NCBI RefSeq assembly: GCF_019426345.1
Contig: NZ_JAHLLW010000008.1
Location: 143,951-196,013 of the forward strand
Source: Marinomonas lutimaris
Lineage (GTDB): Bacteria > Pseudomonadota > Gammaproteobacteria > Pseudomonadales > Marinomonadaceae
DNA: 52,063 bases
Direction of reading: 5' to 3'
The notes under the pieces were generated by a model. It had not been told where the DNA came from and ran no database searches. It saw nothing but the letters and a program-made list of their open reading frames with translations. The first letter of the stretch is position 1, and every line of letters starts with the position of its first letter. Positions 22,920 to 33,762 of the stretch are shown one piece after another. The translations under genes were made by a program, and so were the position numbers.

Positions 22920-23789
22920 ATGATGGATTCACAGGTGCTGACGATAGAATTGGATGATGAGCAGTTTGAGGCGGTTTTGGGTGACAATTTGTTGTCGTCG
23001 TTGCTTTCTCAGGGTGCGGATGTTCGTTACGGTTGTCGCGCTGGGGCTTGTGGTGCGTGTCGTCTTTATGATGCGAGCAATTGCGAGTCTATCCTTTCTT
23101 GTCAAACCTCAGTTGCTTCGGCTATGTCTTTAACTCGACAAACGCCAGCCGTGTCTTCTTCTTTTTCTGTTTTAAATCCTATTTGTTTGAATGAATCAGC
23201 TATCGAGTTAACGCTTTTGGGGCCAAGTGATGATTCTTTCGGAGATCGTGTTTCGGTTGGCTTTCCTGCTAGCAAATCATCGTCTGTTTTTATTGATGAG
23301 CATGCTCATTTTCATGAATGTATGGCGTTAAATCCTGCTGGAGCGCCTTTAAAAGTAGTGTTGCATAAAGCGCAGTTATGCGACAAGGACTGGCTGCGTG
23401 CCTTAGCGCTTTCGTCTGATGATAAGGTGGATATTAAGTTATCTACTGGAATGCGCAAAGGTCGTTTGTTGTTTGAGATGGATATTGCTGATGCGCCTGT
23501 TGTAGTCATTTCTTCTCCTGATAATGCTATTTATGCATCTTATTGGCGTGAGACTTTGTTGGATTACACGCCGATGTTTCTCGGACATTTTGCTTTGTAT
23601 GCGAATAATGATCTGACGCTTAGTTTGGCGGATGATGCATTGATTACTTTTCTTCAAGAGGCGCTGGCGAGTTCTGGCGGTGCTTCCTTACAACTTATTT
23701 ATCATGGCCAAAACGTGTCGGCGAAGGATTGGAGTTTATTGCTGCGTCCTTTGCGGATTCATCCGAATCAGTTGCATTTTGTTCGGTAA
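22920..23789 (+). CDS. 2Fe-2S ferredoxin-domain protein with a degenerate reductase-like part
   Basis: A 289-residue soluble protein. Residues 5-70 form a plant-type 2Fe-2S ferredoxin domain with C39, C44, C47 and C61 (YGCRAGACGACRLYD, LSCQT). The third-to-fourth cysteine spacing is 13 residues between, where such domains usually have about 25-35, so the domain is shortened. Residues 85-289 look like the remains of a ferredoxin-reductase module in position and size, but the flavin motif RxYS and the nucleotide motif GxGxG are not seen (ECMALNPAG and VVISSPDNAIYA stand near these positions). It may be an electron carrier or a sensor. It precedes sbcD by 49 bases on the same strand. The reaction is unknown. 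Confidence 0.65.
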   Translation: MMDSQVLTIELDDEQFEAVLGDNLLSSLLSQGADVRYGCRAGACGACRLYDASNCESILSCQTSVASAMSLTRQTPAVSSSFSVLNPICLNESAIELTLLGPSDDSFGDRVSVGFPASKSSSVFIDEHAHFHECMALNPAGAPLKVVLHKAQLCDKDWLRALALSSDDKVDIKLSTGMRKGRLLFEMDIADAPVVVISSPDNAIYASYWRETLLDYTPMFLGHFALYANNDLTLSLADDALITFLQEALASSGGASLQLIYHGQNVSAKDWSLLLRPLRIHPNQLHFVR

Positions 23790-23838
23790 CTTGGCTTTTT
23801 ATTTTTACGTATATTTTGATATTCAACGGATTCTATAA

Positions 23839-25116
23839 ATGAAAATTCTACACACCTCTGATTGGCATCTTGGTCAGCATTTTATGGGGAAATCCCGACG
23901 CAATGAGCACAAAGCTTTTATAGATTGGCTGTTGGCGCTGGTGGACAAAGAGTCTATCGATGCGGTGATCATTGCTGGGGATGTGTTCGATACTGGTTCG
24001 CCACCAAGCTACGCGCGCGAAATGTATCACCAATTAGTTTTGGACATGAAGGCGCGTAAATGTCAGCTGCTGATTGTTGCAGGCAATCACGATTCGGTCA
24101 GTATGTTAAACGAATCTAAGAGTTTGCTGACGTATCTTGATACGCAAGTGTCTAGTCAGGCGAATCTTGAAGACATTGACTCTCATGTTATTCCTCTTAA
24201 AGACAAAAAAGGCGAGGTGGCCGCATGGGTTTGTGCTGTGCCGTATTTGCGTCCAAAAGATGTGATGCAAAGCGTTGCTGGGCAATCTGAGCAAGATAAG
24301 AAGCTCAGTTTGTTGCAGATGATCGGCGATTTTTATCAGCGAGTTTATGAAGCTGCTTGTGAGAAAAACAAAGCGTTGAAAACGCCAGTGCCTATTATTG
24401 GCACTGGGCATTTGACGGCAGTGGGCGGGCAAGTGAGTGAGTCCGTTCGTGATCTTTATGTGGGAACATTAGAAGCCTTGCCGACGTCGGTGTTTCCAGC
24501 GTTTGATTACCTTGCCCTTGGGCATATTCATCGAGCTCAGCCGATTAGTAAAAGTGGTCGGTTCCGTTACAGTGGTTCGCCGATTCCACTGAGCTTTGAT
24601 GAGCTGGGTCGTGATAAGACTTTGGTTATGTTCGATACCGATTTATTAGGTGAAGACACTTTTGTTGAAGACTTGTTTGCTGAGCCGACCGATCCTGTTC
24701 AATTAGTGACGATTCCTAATTTTCAGCCAATGGCGAGTTTGAAGGGCAACTTGAAAGAGGTGATTAAACAGATTTCGGCGTTGGAATTGGCGGAAGACCA
24801 AATCCTTTGGTTAGAAGTGACCGTGGTTGCCGACGAGTATCTGAGCGATGTGCATAAGCGTTTGTTAGAAGTCATTGACGGTAAGCCAATTGAGTTACTT
24901 AGGGTTATGCGTCGCAGCGCGGTAGAAAAAAAGAATGAAGGCTTTGAAGCGCGTAAAACCTTGTCGGAATTAACTGTTGGTGATGTATTCCAGCAGAGTC
25001 TTAAATCAAATTTAGAACTGGATGAAGACGAGTCTAATATTCTGACAGAGCTTTTTAATACTTGTTTGGTAGAGCTGGAAGCGCATCAACAAGAAGGCGA
25101 GGAGAAGCAATCATGA
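23839..25116 (+). CDS. sbcD: SbcCD nuclease, catalytic subunit SbcD
   Basis: Mn-dependent phosphoesterase subunit (Mre11 homologue) of the SbcCD complex, which cuts hairpins and processes double-strand breaks. It has 425 residues. Metal ligands are visible: D8 and H10 (SDWHLGQ), D48 (AGDVFD), N83 and H84 (GNHDS), and later GTGHLT and ALGHIH histidines. The C-terminal half carries the capping and SbcC-binding regions. The stop codon overlaps the sbcC start (ATGA at 25113-25116), giving translational coupling in the standard sbcD-sbcC order. Confidence 0.96.
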   Translation: MKILHTSDWHLGQHFMGKSRRNEHKAFIDWLLALVDKESIDAVIIAGDVFDTGSPPSYAREMYHQLVLDMKARKCQLLIVAGNHDSVSMLNESKSLLTYLDTQVSSQANLEDIDSHVIPLKDKKGEVAAWVCAVPYLRPKDVMQSVAGQSEQDKKLSLLQMIGDFYQRVYEAACEKNKALKTPVPIIGTGHLTAVGGQVSESVRDLYVGTLEALPTSVFPAFDYLALGHIHRAQPISKSGRFRYSGSPIPLSFDELGRDKTLVMFDTDLLGEDTFVEDLFAEPTDPVQLVTIPNFQPMASLKGNLKEVIKQISALELAEDQILWLEVTVVADEYLSDVHKRLLEVIDGKPIELLRVMRRSAVEKKNEGFEARKTLSELTVGDVFQQSLKSNLELDEDESNILTELFNTCLVELEAHQQEGEEKQS

Positions 25117-28100
25117 AAATTTGCAAACTGCGCCTGAAGAATTTGAATTCCCTGAAAGGCGAATGGGAAATTGATTTTACCGAAGCGCCTTTTGATGATG
25201 CTGGTGTGTTTGCCATTGTCGGGCCAACGGGCGCGGGTAAATCCACCTTGTTGGATGCGATTTGTTTGGCTTTGTACCATGAAACGCCACGTCTAAAGGT
25301 TTCACCTAGCCAGAACGATGTGATGACGCGCCACACGTCTGAATGTTTGGCGGAAGTGGAATTTGAAATAAAAGGCAAAGGCTATCGCGCTTTCTGGGGC
25401 CAACGTCGTGCCCGCGGCCAAAGTGATGGTAAGTTGCAACCCATGACCTGTGAGCTGTGCGAACGCGACGGCACTATTATCACTACTAAGATTAACGAAA
25501 AAATAGACAAAATTGCTGAAATTACTGGTTTGGATTTTTCCCGTTTTACCAAGTCTATGTTGCTTGCTCAAGGTGGCTTTTCAGCGTTTCTCAATGCGAC
25601 GGCCAATGATAGGGCGGAACTGTTAGAAGAGCTGACCGGGACAGAAATCTATGGTGACGTGTCTAAGTGGGTGTTTGATAAACACAAGCTAGAGAAGCAA
25701 TCTATTGCAGCGCTTGAAAGCTTCAATGAGCAGACTCAATTATTAACGGACGAGGCTTTTGCAGAACTAAAGCAAACTGAATCGAGTTTTGAAGCCAACG
25801 AAAAAGCCAATGAGCAGGCGTTAAAGGCGCAGCAAACTGTACTTGAATGGCGACGCACTGAGCAGAAGTTGCAAGAGCAAGTGGCTCAGTATCAGCAACA
25901 GGTAGAAAAAGCGAATAAGGCGTTGGCTGATTTTGTGCCTCAACAGCAGCAGCTTGAGCAGGCGCTGACCGCGCAAGTTCTTCAGGCTGATTATGAAAAG
26001 CAGCAAGGTTTGAAGTCTCGCTTGGATCAGAATCAAGCAGATATTGCTCAATACACTGAAACGCAGCAAGCACAGCTTATACAAAGTCAGGCTCTTACTG
26101 AATCGGTTGAGCAGGCGAAAGCGAAATTAGCGAATGCTCGCACTGAGTTGGACGCTTTGAATAACAAGATTAATGATGAAATTCAGCCTATCTTGTCCCG
26201 CCAAGAAAGTGTGAAGGCGCAATATCAAGATGCTTCTGCTCGGTTAAAACAGGCTGCGGAGAAGGTCGAAAATCAGCAATCGCAATTAAAAGCCACAACA
26301 GAGAAACAAGCCGACATTGATAAAGCGAGTGAAGACAGTAGAGCCATTTTGAGCCGCTGGACATCGCCAGAAAAAATCGAAAATCAGTTGGCGAGTTGGC
26401 TGCATCAAACGCAAAGTATGGCGGCAAATGCTCAAGCTATTACTGAACTTGAGAACAATGTAGCCTCTACTACAAGATCCTATAATGCAGCTCGATCTTC
26501 ACATGAGGCGAATCAAGCCAAGTTAGAACAAGGTCAAGCGGTCATGCTTGAGCGTCAACAAACCTTGCAGAACACCCTTGATACTTTTATGCAGTTATCG
26601 TCGCAACGTGATTATGCTGATTGGCAGAAAGCTTATCATCAGACTGAACGTGCTCAGTATAATGCGCAATCCCTCTGGAAGCAGTTCCATCAGTATCAAG
26701 AACAACAAACTCAGCTTGCTAATATAGACGTTAACCTGAATGCGATGACAAACAGCATCCAACAACAGCTGAGCCAATTGGAGCAACAAAGACAAACTTA
26801 TAAAGATAAGCTTCGTCATCAAAAATCGGTTGAAAAGCTCGCCGAGGCAGAACGACATATTGTCGCGCTCACGCAGTTGCGTGATGAACTTGGCGAACAT
26901 GATGCTTGTCCGCTGTGTGGTTCGGCGGAACATGATCTTGCTAATGCTTTGTACCAAGCTGATTCTGGCAGCCAGGAAGAATTTACTCGTTTAGGCAAAG
27001 AATTGGATAGCCTTAAGGGGCAAGGCATGCAATTGGCTGCGGATTTAGAATCCCTGCAGCGAGAGTTAACCTCTGGTCAAACTAGACGTCAGCAATTAAT
27101 TGAAGGTTTGCTCACCACAGAAAATGAGTTGAAAGAATGGATAACACCACTAACTCACTATGTGAATAGCCAAGATGCCAGCTTTAATTTGTTTGATAAA
27201 GAACAAGTGTCGGTTCTGGTTCAGCGCGTCGATCAAGACTGGCGTGCCTTGCAAGAAATAGCGCCTAAGCTAGAAGAACTTCAACAATCTCGTTTGGCAT
27301 TAGAAGCAGAATTGCAGAACTTGAATGTTCAGCATCAAACGACGCAACAGCAAGTGGTGAAAGATGAGTCGCAATGTCAGTTATTATGGCAAACGTTAGA
27401 AGCGCATCAGCAAAATTTAGCAAGTAAGCAAGGCGAGCAAGAGCAGACAATTAGGCACTTGCAAAAAGAAATGCTGCAATCAGGTGTTCCTGAAAGTTAC
27501 CTTGATTTGTCTTTGACAGAGGCTTTGGAGCAGTTACAGGGGGCGATGACGCAATGGCGTGACAGCAAGGCGGGGTATGATGCTTTATTGCAGCAAGGCG
27601 AACAGCTTGCATATGAACACCAAAGGCTGCAAGGGGCGTTACAAGAAAGCCAGCAGCTGCATGATCAAGCCCGCGAGACAGTTGCTGAATTTAATGAGAG
27701 CTTAAAAGCCATGGCAGAACAGTTACATGAGCTGTTAGGTGGCAAGAGTATTAGTGAGCTTCGTCAAGAGATGCAAACCCTTAATGATCATGCTCATCAA
27801 ATGCTAGAAAAGGTAGAATCTGAGCGACAGCAAATCGCTCAGGCGTTGGCGTCTAGCAGTGCGACATTAGAAACGCTTAATAAATCTCATCTATCGTTAA
27901 GTAAAGAATATAAGCTTGTCTTGTCCGATTGGCAAAAACGTCTAGCTGAGAAAGGTTTTGAAAACGAGGCTGCGTGGCTGCAAGCGAACTTATCCACAGA
28001 AGAAATAAGCCAACGCCAAGAAGTGCTGAAGAAGTTACAAGAAGCCGGTTCTCGATTACAAACATTACTTAATCAATCTGAAGAATCCTTGCTGAAACAT

Positions 28101-28841
28101 ATTGAAAGCAAGTCCGAGCTTGCTGCTTTTGACGGTTCAGTCTTTGAAAAGTCTTCTCTTGAAGAGCTGGAAAAAAAACACGCCGAGCTTGATTCGGAAC
28201 GCCAAGCTCTGCATCGTCAATGGGGTGTAGTGGCTCAGCAGATTCAAGAAGAGGTTCAACGCAGAGAGCAGATAGCGAAATCCAAAGAAGCGTTGGAAGC
28301 TCGTCGAGAGGCATTTATTCATCTTGAGCGTTTGAATCATTTGATTGGTTCTGCTGACGGCGCGAAATTCCGCCGCTTTGCGCAAAGTTTGACGCTGGAT
28401 CATTTAGTATACTTGGCTAATCAGCATTTGGATATTTTGCATCGTCGCTATCAATTAATGCGTAACGAAGATGCTTTGTCTTTGCTTGTGGTTGATACTT
28501 GGCAAGCGAATGCGTCGCGCGATACGAAAACTCTCTCAGGTGGCGAATCTTTCCTAGTGAGTTTGGCGCTGGCTTTGGCTTTATCTGATTTGGTGTCTCA
28601 TAAGACCAGTATTGATTCCTTGTTCTTGGACGAAGGTTTTGGCACCTTGGATAGTGAGACATTGGAGTCTGCATTAGATGCCTTGGATAACTTGCATTCA
28701 TCTGGCAAAACCATCGGTATTATTAGCCATATTAGTGCTCTGAAAGAACGTATTCCTGTGCAAATTAAGCTGACTAAACAGAGTGGTTTGGGGGTAAGTC
28801 GCCTTTCGGCTGAATTTGCTGTGCATTCGACTGAGGAGTGA
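25113..28841 (+). CDS. sbcC: SbcCD nuclease, ATPase subunit SbcC
   Basis: SMC-like ATPase partner (Rad50 homologue) of SbcD. From the ATG at 25113, preceded by GAGGAG, the protein has 1242 residues; the open frame begins 51 bases earlier, inside sbcD, without family resemblance. Walker A is GPTGAGKST (37-45). Long coiled coils rich in Q, E, L and A flank a zinc hook CPLC at residues 599-602. The ABC signature LSGGES begins at 1141 and Walker B LFLDE at 1170-1174, followed by the His switch region (IISHIS). All elements of a working Rad50-type protein are present. The gene is cotranscribed with sbcD through a 4-base overlap. Confidence 0.96.
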   Translation: MKICKLRLKNLNSLKGEWEIDFTEAPFDDAGVFAIVGPTGAGKSTLLDAICLALYHETPRLKVSPSQNDVMTRHTSECLAEVEFEIKGKGYRAFWGQRRARGQSDGKLQPMTCELCERDGTIITTKINEKIDKIAEITGLDFSRFTKSMLLAQGGFSAFLNATANDRAELLEELTGTEIYGDVSKWVFDKHKLEKQSIAALESFNEQTQLLTDEAFAELKQTESSFEANEKANEQALKAQQTVLEWRRTEQKLQEQVAQYQQQVEKANKALADFVPQQQQLEQALTAQVLQADYEKQQGLKSRLDQNQADIAQYTETQQAQLIQSQALTESVEQAKAKLANARTELDALNNKINDEIQPILSRQESVKAQYQDASARLKQAAEKVENQQSQLKATTEKQADIDKASEDSRAILSRWTSPEKIENQLASWLHQTQSMAANAQAITELENNVASTTRSYNAARSSHEANQAKLEQGQAVMLERQQTLQNTLDTFMQLSSQRDYADWQKAYHQTERAQYNAQSLWKQFHQYQEQQTQLANIDVNLNAMTNSIQQQLSQLEQQRQTYKDKLRHQKSVEKLAEAERHIVALTQLRDELGEHDACPLCGSAEHDLANALYQADSGSQEEFTRLGKELDSLKGQGMQLAADLESLQRELTSGQTRRQQLIEGLLTTENELKEWITPLTHYVNSQDASFNLFDKEQVSVLVQRVDQDWRALQEIAPKLEELQQSRLALEAELQNLNVQHQTTQQQVVKDESQCQLLWQTLEAHQQNLASKQGEQEQTIRHLQKEMLQSGVPESYLDLSLTEALEQLQGAMTQWRDSKAGYDALLQQGEQLAYEHQRLQGALQESQQLHDQARETVAEFNESLKAMAEQLHELLGGKSISELRQEMQTLNDHAHQMLEKVESERQQIAQALASSSATLETLNKSHLSLSKEYKLVLSDWQKRLAEKGFENEAAWLQANLSTEEISQRQEVLKKLQEAGSRLQTLLNQSEESLLKHIESKSELAAFDGSVFEKSSLEELEKKHAELDSERQALHRQWGVVAQQIQEEVQRREQIAKSKEALEARREAFIHLERLNHLIGSADGAKFRRFAQSLTLDHLVYLANQHLDILHRRYQLMRNEDALSLLVVDTWQANASRDTKTLSGGESFLVSLALALALSDLVSHKTSIDSLFLDEGFGTLDSETLESALDALDNLHSSGKTIGIISHISALKERIPVQIKLTKQSGLGVSRLSAEFAVHSTEE

Positions 28842-29169
28842 TGTATTTATTTGCTTATTTGTTGGCTGTTCATGGTGCATAAAATGGTGCAAAAGTTTTC
28901 CCCAGATTTATGGGAACAAGTATGTAAGTAAGTTGTAAAATATTAATTAAATCAAATGCTTAATCTAGCGTTCATTATTGCTCATTTTGCGTTATTCTTA
29001 GCACTACAAGAGAGCAACATGAGTTTTTTTGTGAATGTAAAGACATTGTAGTGGTGGCTTTCTTTAATCATTCAGCTTGATAGAATAGATTTTTAACGCT
29101 GATAGTGAAAGTTCAGTGCGGCTTTTCAACATTTAAGGCCATTTAAGTTATTAAAAAAGGACAGTTTGC
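28842..29169. other. intergenic region upstream of minC
   Basis: 328 bases without a gene. It is A+T rich and should hold the minCDE promoter; a TAGAAT -10-like box at 29081-29086 is the best candidate, with only a poor -35 (TTTCTT) upstream. An 10-codon frame at 29020 (MSFFVNVKTL) lacks support. No clear terminator for sbcC and no repeat were seen. Confidence 0.4.
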
Positions 29170-29895
29170 ATGACAGACTCAGGCTTCCGACTTAAAGGAA
29201 GTGTCGTTACGACGGTTTTATTAGAAATTCAAACCTTTTCATTAGATGACATTGTGTTTCATTTAAAAGAGAAGATTGATCAGGTTCCGCATTTCTTTAA
29301 TCAAGCCCCGATCATTATTGATATTTCGAAAATGAAACGTGGTATTAGGTTAGAAGAATTTGAAGTGTTGATTCAATCGGTGAGCGCTCTTGGTCTTGGT
29401 GTGATTGGCTGGCGTTGTGATCCTGATGCGTTGCCTGTGTGGAATGCTTCAGTGACTATTCCTCTTTTGCCGGCAAGTAAAGCAAGACCTATTAATATGT
29501 CTCCTGCAGTAAAAGAAGAGGCGAGCCCTGATGTCGTTGTGAAAACTGTGGTTGAGGAGCGATTGGTGCCTCAGGCTACGAAAGTTATTACTAAACCGAT
29601 TCGTTCTGGGCAGCAAGTTTATGCAGAAGGGGATTTAATTATTCTTAATCAGGTCAGTGCTGGTGCGGAAGTGCTAGCGGATGGCAATATCCACGTTTAT
29701 GGAGCTTTACGAGGTCGCGCTTTAGCGGGTGTTAAAGGTGATGTGGAGGCGCGAATTTTTTGTAAAAGCATGGAGGCCGAACTGGTTTCTATTGCTGGTA
29801 ATTTTATGTTGAGTGATGCGCTGCGAAATATCGTTTGGAAAGACAGCGCGCAAGTGTTATTAGTTGACGATAGCTTAGAAATCGTACCGCTTTAA
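29170..29895 (+). CDS. minC: septum site-determining protein MinC
   Basis: Inhibitor of FtsZ ring assembly away from midcell. It has 241 residues with an N-terminal FtsZ-directed domain (1-100), a variable linker (about 100-135) and a C-terminal beta-helix domain that binds MinD and FtsZ, with the characteristic GAEVLADGNIHVYGALRGRALAG region at about 175-197. AAGGA precedes the ATG. It is the first gene of a minC-minD-minE operon, 61 bases before minD. Cellular action is at the membrane through MinD. Confidence 0.95.
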   Translation: MTDSGFRLKGSVVTTVLLEIQTFSLDDIVFHLKEKIDQVPHFFNQAPIIIDISKMKRGIRLEEFEVLIQSVSALGLGVIGWRCDPDALPVWNASVTIPLLPASKARPINMSPAVKEEASPDVVVKTVVEERLVPQATKVITKPIRSGQQVYAEGDLIILNQVSAGAEVLADGNIHVYGALRGRALAGVKGDVEARIFCKSMEAELVSIAGNFMLSDALRNIVWKDSAQVLLVDDSLEIVPL

Positions 29896-29956
29896 GATTT
29901 ATTATTCATTTTTACTGTATAGATAAACTCATTTGAGGTTATCGGGGGATAAAGCA

Positions 29957-30766
29957 TTGGCAAAAATTATAGTAGTCACCTCAGGCAAGGGTGGCGTCGG
30001 AAAGACAACATCCAGTGCTGCTATTGGGACTGGTATTGCGTTAAAGGGACATAAGACGGTTATTATCGATTTCGATGTGGGCTTACGTAATCTAGACTTG
30101 ATTATGGGTTGTGAGCGTCGAGTGGTTTATGACTTTGTAAATGTCATAAACAAAGAGGCAACGCTATCTCAGGCGTTGATTAAAGATAAGCGCACGAAAG
30201 ATTTGTTTATTTTGCCGGCTTCTCAGACGCGCGACAAAGATGCGTTGACTATAGAAGGTGTTCAGGAAGTTCTTGAAGAGCTTGCTAAGGAATTTGAATA
30301 CATTATATGTGATTCGCCTGCAGGTATTGAAAAGGGCGCTCAGATGGCGCTGTACTTTGCTGATGCTGCAATTGTTGTGACTAACCCAGAAGTTTCTTCT
30401 GTACGCGATTCAGATCGTATTTTGGGGATCCTGCAAAGTAAGTCTAAACGAGCTGAGGATGGTAAAGCGCCGATTGAGGAGCACCTTCTTTTAACTCGTT
30501 ATCATCCTGGGCGTGTTGCATTGGGTGAAATGTTAAGTGTGTCCGATGTTGAGGATATCTTGGCAATTCCATTGCTTGGTGTTATTCCTGAGTCTGAGGC
30601 GGTATTGAAAGCTTCGAACCAAGGTACGCCAGTTATTTTGGATACAGCTTCAGAAGCTGGTTTAGCCTATATGGATGCCGTTGATCGTTTGATGGGTGAA
30701 GAGCGTCCTTTACGCTTTTTAGAAGTTCAGAAGAAAGGCTTTATCAAGCGTTTATTAGGGGGTTAG
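29957..30766 (+). CDS. minD: septum site-determining ATPase MinD
   Basis: ParA/MinD-family ATPase that recruits MinC to the membrane and oscillates with MinE. The best start is TTG at 29957, with GGGGG 8 bases upstream; it gives [18 protein letters not shown] and 269 residues (E. coli 270). A further TTG at 29933 would add eight residues without family resemblance. The deviant Walker A KGGVGKTT (11-18) includes both lysines, switch II is [11 protein letters not shown], and the amphipathic membrane-targeting helix FIKRLLGG closes the protein. The minE GTG start follows one base after the stop, so the genes are tightly coupled. Confidence 0.96.
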   Translation: MAKIIVVTSGKGGVGKTTSSAAIGTGIALKGHKTVIIDFDVGLRNLDLIMGCERRVVYDFVNVINKEATLSQALIKDKRTKDLFILPASQTRDKDALTIEGVQEVLEELAKEFEYIICDSPAGIEKGAQMALYFADAAIVVTNPEVSSVRDSDRILGILQSKSKRAEDGKAPIEEHLLLTRYHPGRVALGEMLSVSDVEDILAIPLLGVIPESEAVLKASNQGTPVILDTASEAGLAYMDAVDRLMGEERPLRFLEVQKKGFIKRLLGG

Positions 30767-30767
30767 A

Positions 30768-31025
30768 GTGGGAATTTTTGACTATTTTAAAAGCAAAAGC
30801 GCGCCTAGCTCCGCTTCTGTTGCCAAGGATCGATTGCAAATTATCGTTGCTCATGAGCGCAGTAAGCGCCATCAGCCAGATTATTTGCCACAGATGCAGC
30901 AAGAAATCATCGATGTTATTCGTAAGTATGTGAATATCGGCAGTGAAGATGTGCAGATCCAGCTGGATAATACTGATGATTGCTCAATATTAGAGTTGAA
31001 TGTGACCTTGCCAGAGCAAAACTAG
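30768..31025 (+). CDS. minE: cell division topological specificity factor MinE
   Basis: An 85-residue regulator that stimulates MinD ATPase and drives pole-to-pole oscillation. The N-terminal membrane-binding helix is GIFDYFKSK; the anti-MinCD segment [15 protein letters not shown] follows and the C-terminal dimerisation domain closes the protein ([14 protein letters not shown]). The start is GTG at 30768, with TTAGGGGG upstream inside the end of minD. Length matches E. coli MinE (88). Confidence 0.96.
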   Translation: MGIFDYFKSKSAPSSASVAKDRLQIIVAHERSKRHQPDYLPQMQQEIIDVIRKYVNIGSEDVQIQLDNTDDCSILELNVTLPEQN

Positions 31026-31198
31026 CTTCGAAGTAAGTGATCGTATCGATAGGAAAGCACTAAATGAGACAATTGATATGTGTCTTGTTTGGTGTTTTTT
31101 TATGTCTAATTGACGGAGTTTGGGTGTCATTGTTTTACTCACGTTTTCATGGGTGTATGATTCGTGCCATTCATTTTTGATTGTTAGAGTAAGATAAC

Positions 31199-32380
31199 AT
31201 GCTGCGTTTTTCTCTAGGTGTGATGGCTGTTTCTGTGCTTCTTTCTGCTTGTAGTGAGCCTAAGCAAGCCGTTTCACAAATAAAGTCTACAAACTCATCT
31301 CATGAGCTCCCTATTGCAATGAAAGATCCTAAGGCGATGCTGGGTGCGCAGTTGTTTTTTGATACCAATTTATCTAAAGAGCGCAATCAGTCTTGTGGAA
31401 CTTGCCACGATATAGCCAATGGCTTTGTTGATAAAAGGTCAGATGCATTATTTGGTGCTGTTTCATTGGGAAGTGATCGAGTGTCCATGGGTAGTCGTAA
31501 TACACCAACAGCTGCTTACGCCGCCTTCGCGCCGGCTTTTCATCGTATGGCTAATGGCGAGTATCGTGGTGGCCAGTTTTTAGATGGTCGCGCTTCTGGT
31601 TTGGCTCAACAGGCCGAAGGGCCTTTTGTTAATCCTTTAGAAATGGCTATGCCTGACGGTGCAGCGGTTGTTAGTCGAGTAAAAGAAAATGCGCGCTATG
31701 AAGGCTTGTTTAACTCAATTTATGGGCAAGATATTTTAAATGACCCTATAAAGGGGTATGCGGCGATTACTGATTCAATTGCGACGTTTGAAAAAACGGC
31801 TATGTTTATGCCTTTCGACTCTAGATACGATCGTGCTTTGCGTGGCGAAATAAAACTAACTCAGCAAGAGGAGTTGGGTAAGACCTTATTTTTCTCTCAG
31901 CAATTTACTAACTGTAATGCATGTCATCAACTAAATACGTCACCGCTTAATGCTCAAGAAACATTTACTAATTACGAATATCGTAATATTGGTGTTCCAG
32001 CTAATGCTGATTTGATGGCCTATAATGGCAATAAAAAAGATCTTGGATTGTTGGATAATCCGTCTATAGATGATCTTAAGCAAGCAGGTAAATTTAAAGT
32101 GCCGTCTTTGCGTAATGTTGCAGTGACTGGGCCATATATGCATAACGGTGTTTTTAAAGATCTTCGAACTGTTGTGCTTTTTTATGATAAGTACAACAAC
32201 CCTCAGCGTACGATAAACCCTGAAACAGGCAAGCCTTGGGCTGAGCCAGAAGTAGCGGAAAATATAGACTTGGTGAATTTACAAAAAGGCCCTGCATTGC
32301 CAGATCAAAGGGTGGACGCCATTGTTGCTTTTTTGAAGACATTAACGGACCAGCGATATGAGTCATTGCTTGATAAATAG
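31199..32380 (+). CDS. di-heme cytochrome c peroxidase-family lipoprotein
   Basis: A 393-residue periplasmic protein of the bacterial cytochrome c peroxidase/MauG superfamily, which reduces hydrogen peroxide or carries out related two-heme chemistry. The N terminus ends in lipobox LLSAC (C18), so it should be anchored as a lipoprotein. The two heme sites are C66-G-T-C69-H70 and C239-N-A-C242-H243. The C-terminal VPSLRNVAVTGPYMHNGVF with Met314 is typical. Histidines needed for peroxidase switching were not fully assigned, so a MauG-like role remains possible. It is a single gene with its own upstream region. Confidence 0.88.
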   Translation: MLRFSLGVMAVSVLLSACSEPKQAVSQIKSTNSSHELPIAMKDPKAMLGAQLFFDTNLSKERNQSCGTCHDIANGFVDKRSDALFGAVSLGSDRVSMGSRNTPTAAYAAFAPAFHRMANGEYRGGQFLDGRASGLAQQAEGPFVNPLEMAMPDGAAVVSRVKENARYEGLFNSIYGQDILNDPIKGYAAITDSIATFEKTAMFMPFDSRYDRALRGEIKLTQQEELGKTLFFSQQFTNCNACHQLNTSPLNAQETFTNYEYRNIGVPANADLMAYNGNKKDLGLLDNPSIDDLKQAGKFKVPSLRNVAVTGPYMHNGVFKDLRTVVLFYDKYNNPQRTINPETGKPWAEPEVAENIDLVNLQKGPALPDQRVDAIVAFLKTLTDQRYESLLDK

Positions 32381-32538
32381 AAATCTTTGTTGCTGAGGTC
32401 TTCGTTAGTAGCTTAAATTAACTCCTTATTGTTTTCATTGATAAAACTGGCTAGTGGAGGAAAAATTTATTACATTGATTGTTTGGTTATTTTCTTTCGC
32501 ATCTTGTATGTGTCGCTTGAATTTAAAAGGTTAATACA

Positions 32539-33591
32539 ATGAAATATGTTCCACTTGGCCGAACTGGCTTAGAAGTTTCTCGAGTGTGTTTGGGTACTAT
32601 GACTTGGGGGACTCAAAACAACCAAGCTGATGCTGATGTTCAAATTGAATACGCCTTAGCAAATGGTGTGAATTTTATTGATACGGCTGAAATGTATTCT
32701 ATCCCGCCAACTGCTGAGTCTTATGGCAAAACAGAAACTATTATTGGTGATTGGCTTTCTCGTAACCCATCTCGTCGTAAAGAGTTTATTCTTGCTACTA
32801 AAATTGCTGGTCCTGGTATGAAATACGTTCGCGACGGCAGTAATATTTCTGGCAAAACAGTGATTGAAGCGGTGGATGCTTCTTTAAAGCGTTTGCAGAC
32901 AGACTATATTGATCTTTATCAGCTTCATTGGCCAAATCGTTCTACGCCGCATTTTGCAAAACATTTTCCAGGTGTGATTAGTTTTACGGATGTTGACCGT
33001 GATGAGCAGTCTGCTCAAATTCTAGATATTCTTCAAGGTTTGGATGCGTGTATTAAGGCCGGTAAGATTCGTCATTTTGGTTTGTCTGACGATACGACTT
33101 GGGGGATTAATGAATTTATTCGTCTCAGTGAAAAGCATGGCTTGCCGCGTGTTGCTTCTATTCAAAACGAATTTAGTTTGTTGCATACAAAAGATTGGCC
33201 TTATCTAGTCGAAAACTGTGTTCATGAAGATGTGGCGTATTTGCCATGGTCGCCTTTGGCTGCTGGTGCTTTAACGGGAAAATATCTTGGTGGTGCTCGC
33301 CCTGAAGGCAGTCGTTGGACTTATTCTCAGCGTAACGGTATTTTCCGCGATACACCTTTGGTTGAGAAGGCGGTTGCCGCTTATATGAAGGTCGCTAAAA
33401 AGCATGGTTTCACTGCAGCTCAACTTGCCTTGGCATGGTGTGATCAAGTTGACGGTGTAAGTTCGACTATCATTGGAGCGACGTCTTTGGAGCAGCTAAA
33501 AGAAGATATGGCGGCGTTTGATATGACCCTGTCTGAAGAGGCTTTAAAGGATATCATGGCCGTCTTTAAAGAGTATCCTGTTCCGTTTTAA
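32539..33591 (+). CDS. tas: NADP(H)-dependent aldo-keto reductase, Tas-like
   Basis: A 350-residue TIM-barrel aldo/keto reductase closely resembling E. coli Tas (346 residues). The catalytic tetrad is D48 and Y53 (FIDTAEMY), K88 (LATKIAG) and H130 (YQLHWPN). The opening MKYVPLGRTGLEVSRVCLGTMTWG and the PPTAESYGKTE insertion after the tyrosine are Tas-like. The physiological substrate is not known. AAAGG precedes the ATG. It is monocistronic: two strong terminators lie between it and the convergent EF-G gene. Confidence 0.88.
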   Translation: MKYVPLGRTGLEVSRVCLGTMTWGTQNNQADADVQIEYALANGVNFIDTAEMYSIPPTAESYGKTETIIGDWLSRNPSRRKEFILATKIAGPGMKYVRDGSNISGKTVIEAVDASLKRLQTDYIDLYQLHWPNRSTPHFAKHFPGVISFTDVDRDEQSAQILDILQGLDACIKAGKIRHFGLSDDTTWGINEFIRLSEKHGLPRVASIQNEFSLLHTKDWPYLVENCVHEDVAYLPWSPLAAGALTGKYLGGARPEGSRWTYSQRNGIFRDTPLVEKAVAAYMKVAKKHGFTAAQLALAWCDQVDGVSSTIIGATSLEQLKEDMAAFDMTLSEEALKDIMAVFKEYPVPF

Positions 33592-33621
33592 TAGGCAGCT
33601 GATTAGCTCTGATATGAATTT

Positions 33622-33645
33622 AAAAAGCGCTTCGGCGCTTTTTTT
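33622..33645 (+). terminator. intrinsic terminator of the aldo-keto reductase gene
   Basis: AAAAAGCGC (33622-33630), TTCG tetraloop, GCGCTTTTT and further T. A compact, classic hairpin. Confidence 0.85.
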
Positions 33646-33704
33646 GTGTCTGTAAAATTAGAGTTATGAAAGATGAGTGTTTAGTTTGCTTTGTTTTGTT
33701 CAAT

Positions 33705-33739
33705 AAAAAACCCGATACACATTGTGTATCGGGTTTTTT
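33705..33739 (-). terminator. bidirectional terminator after EF-G
   Basis: A 16-bp perfect stem (33705-33720 with 33724-33739, ATT loop) with A-run on the left and T-run on the right. It should stop transcripts from both convergent genes; for EF-G it lies 24 bases beyond the stop. Confidence 0.88.
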
Positions 33740-33762
33740 CAGAGATTAGAAAAAACTATGAA

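Noticed and set aside
25062..25112. Longer sbcC start inside sbcD
   Set aside because: The extension is not family-like; the ATG at 25113 has a good ribosome-binding site and the usual 4-base overlap with sbcD.
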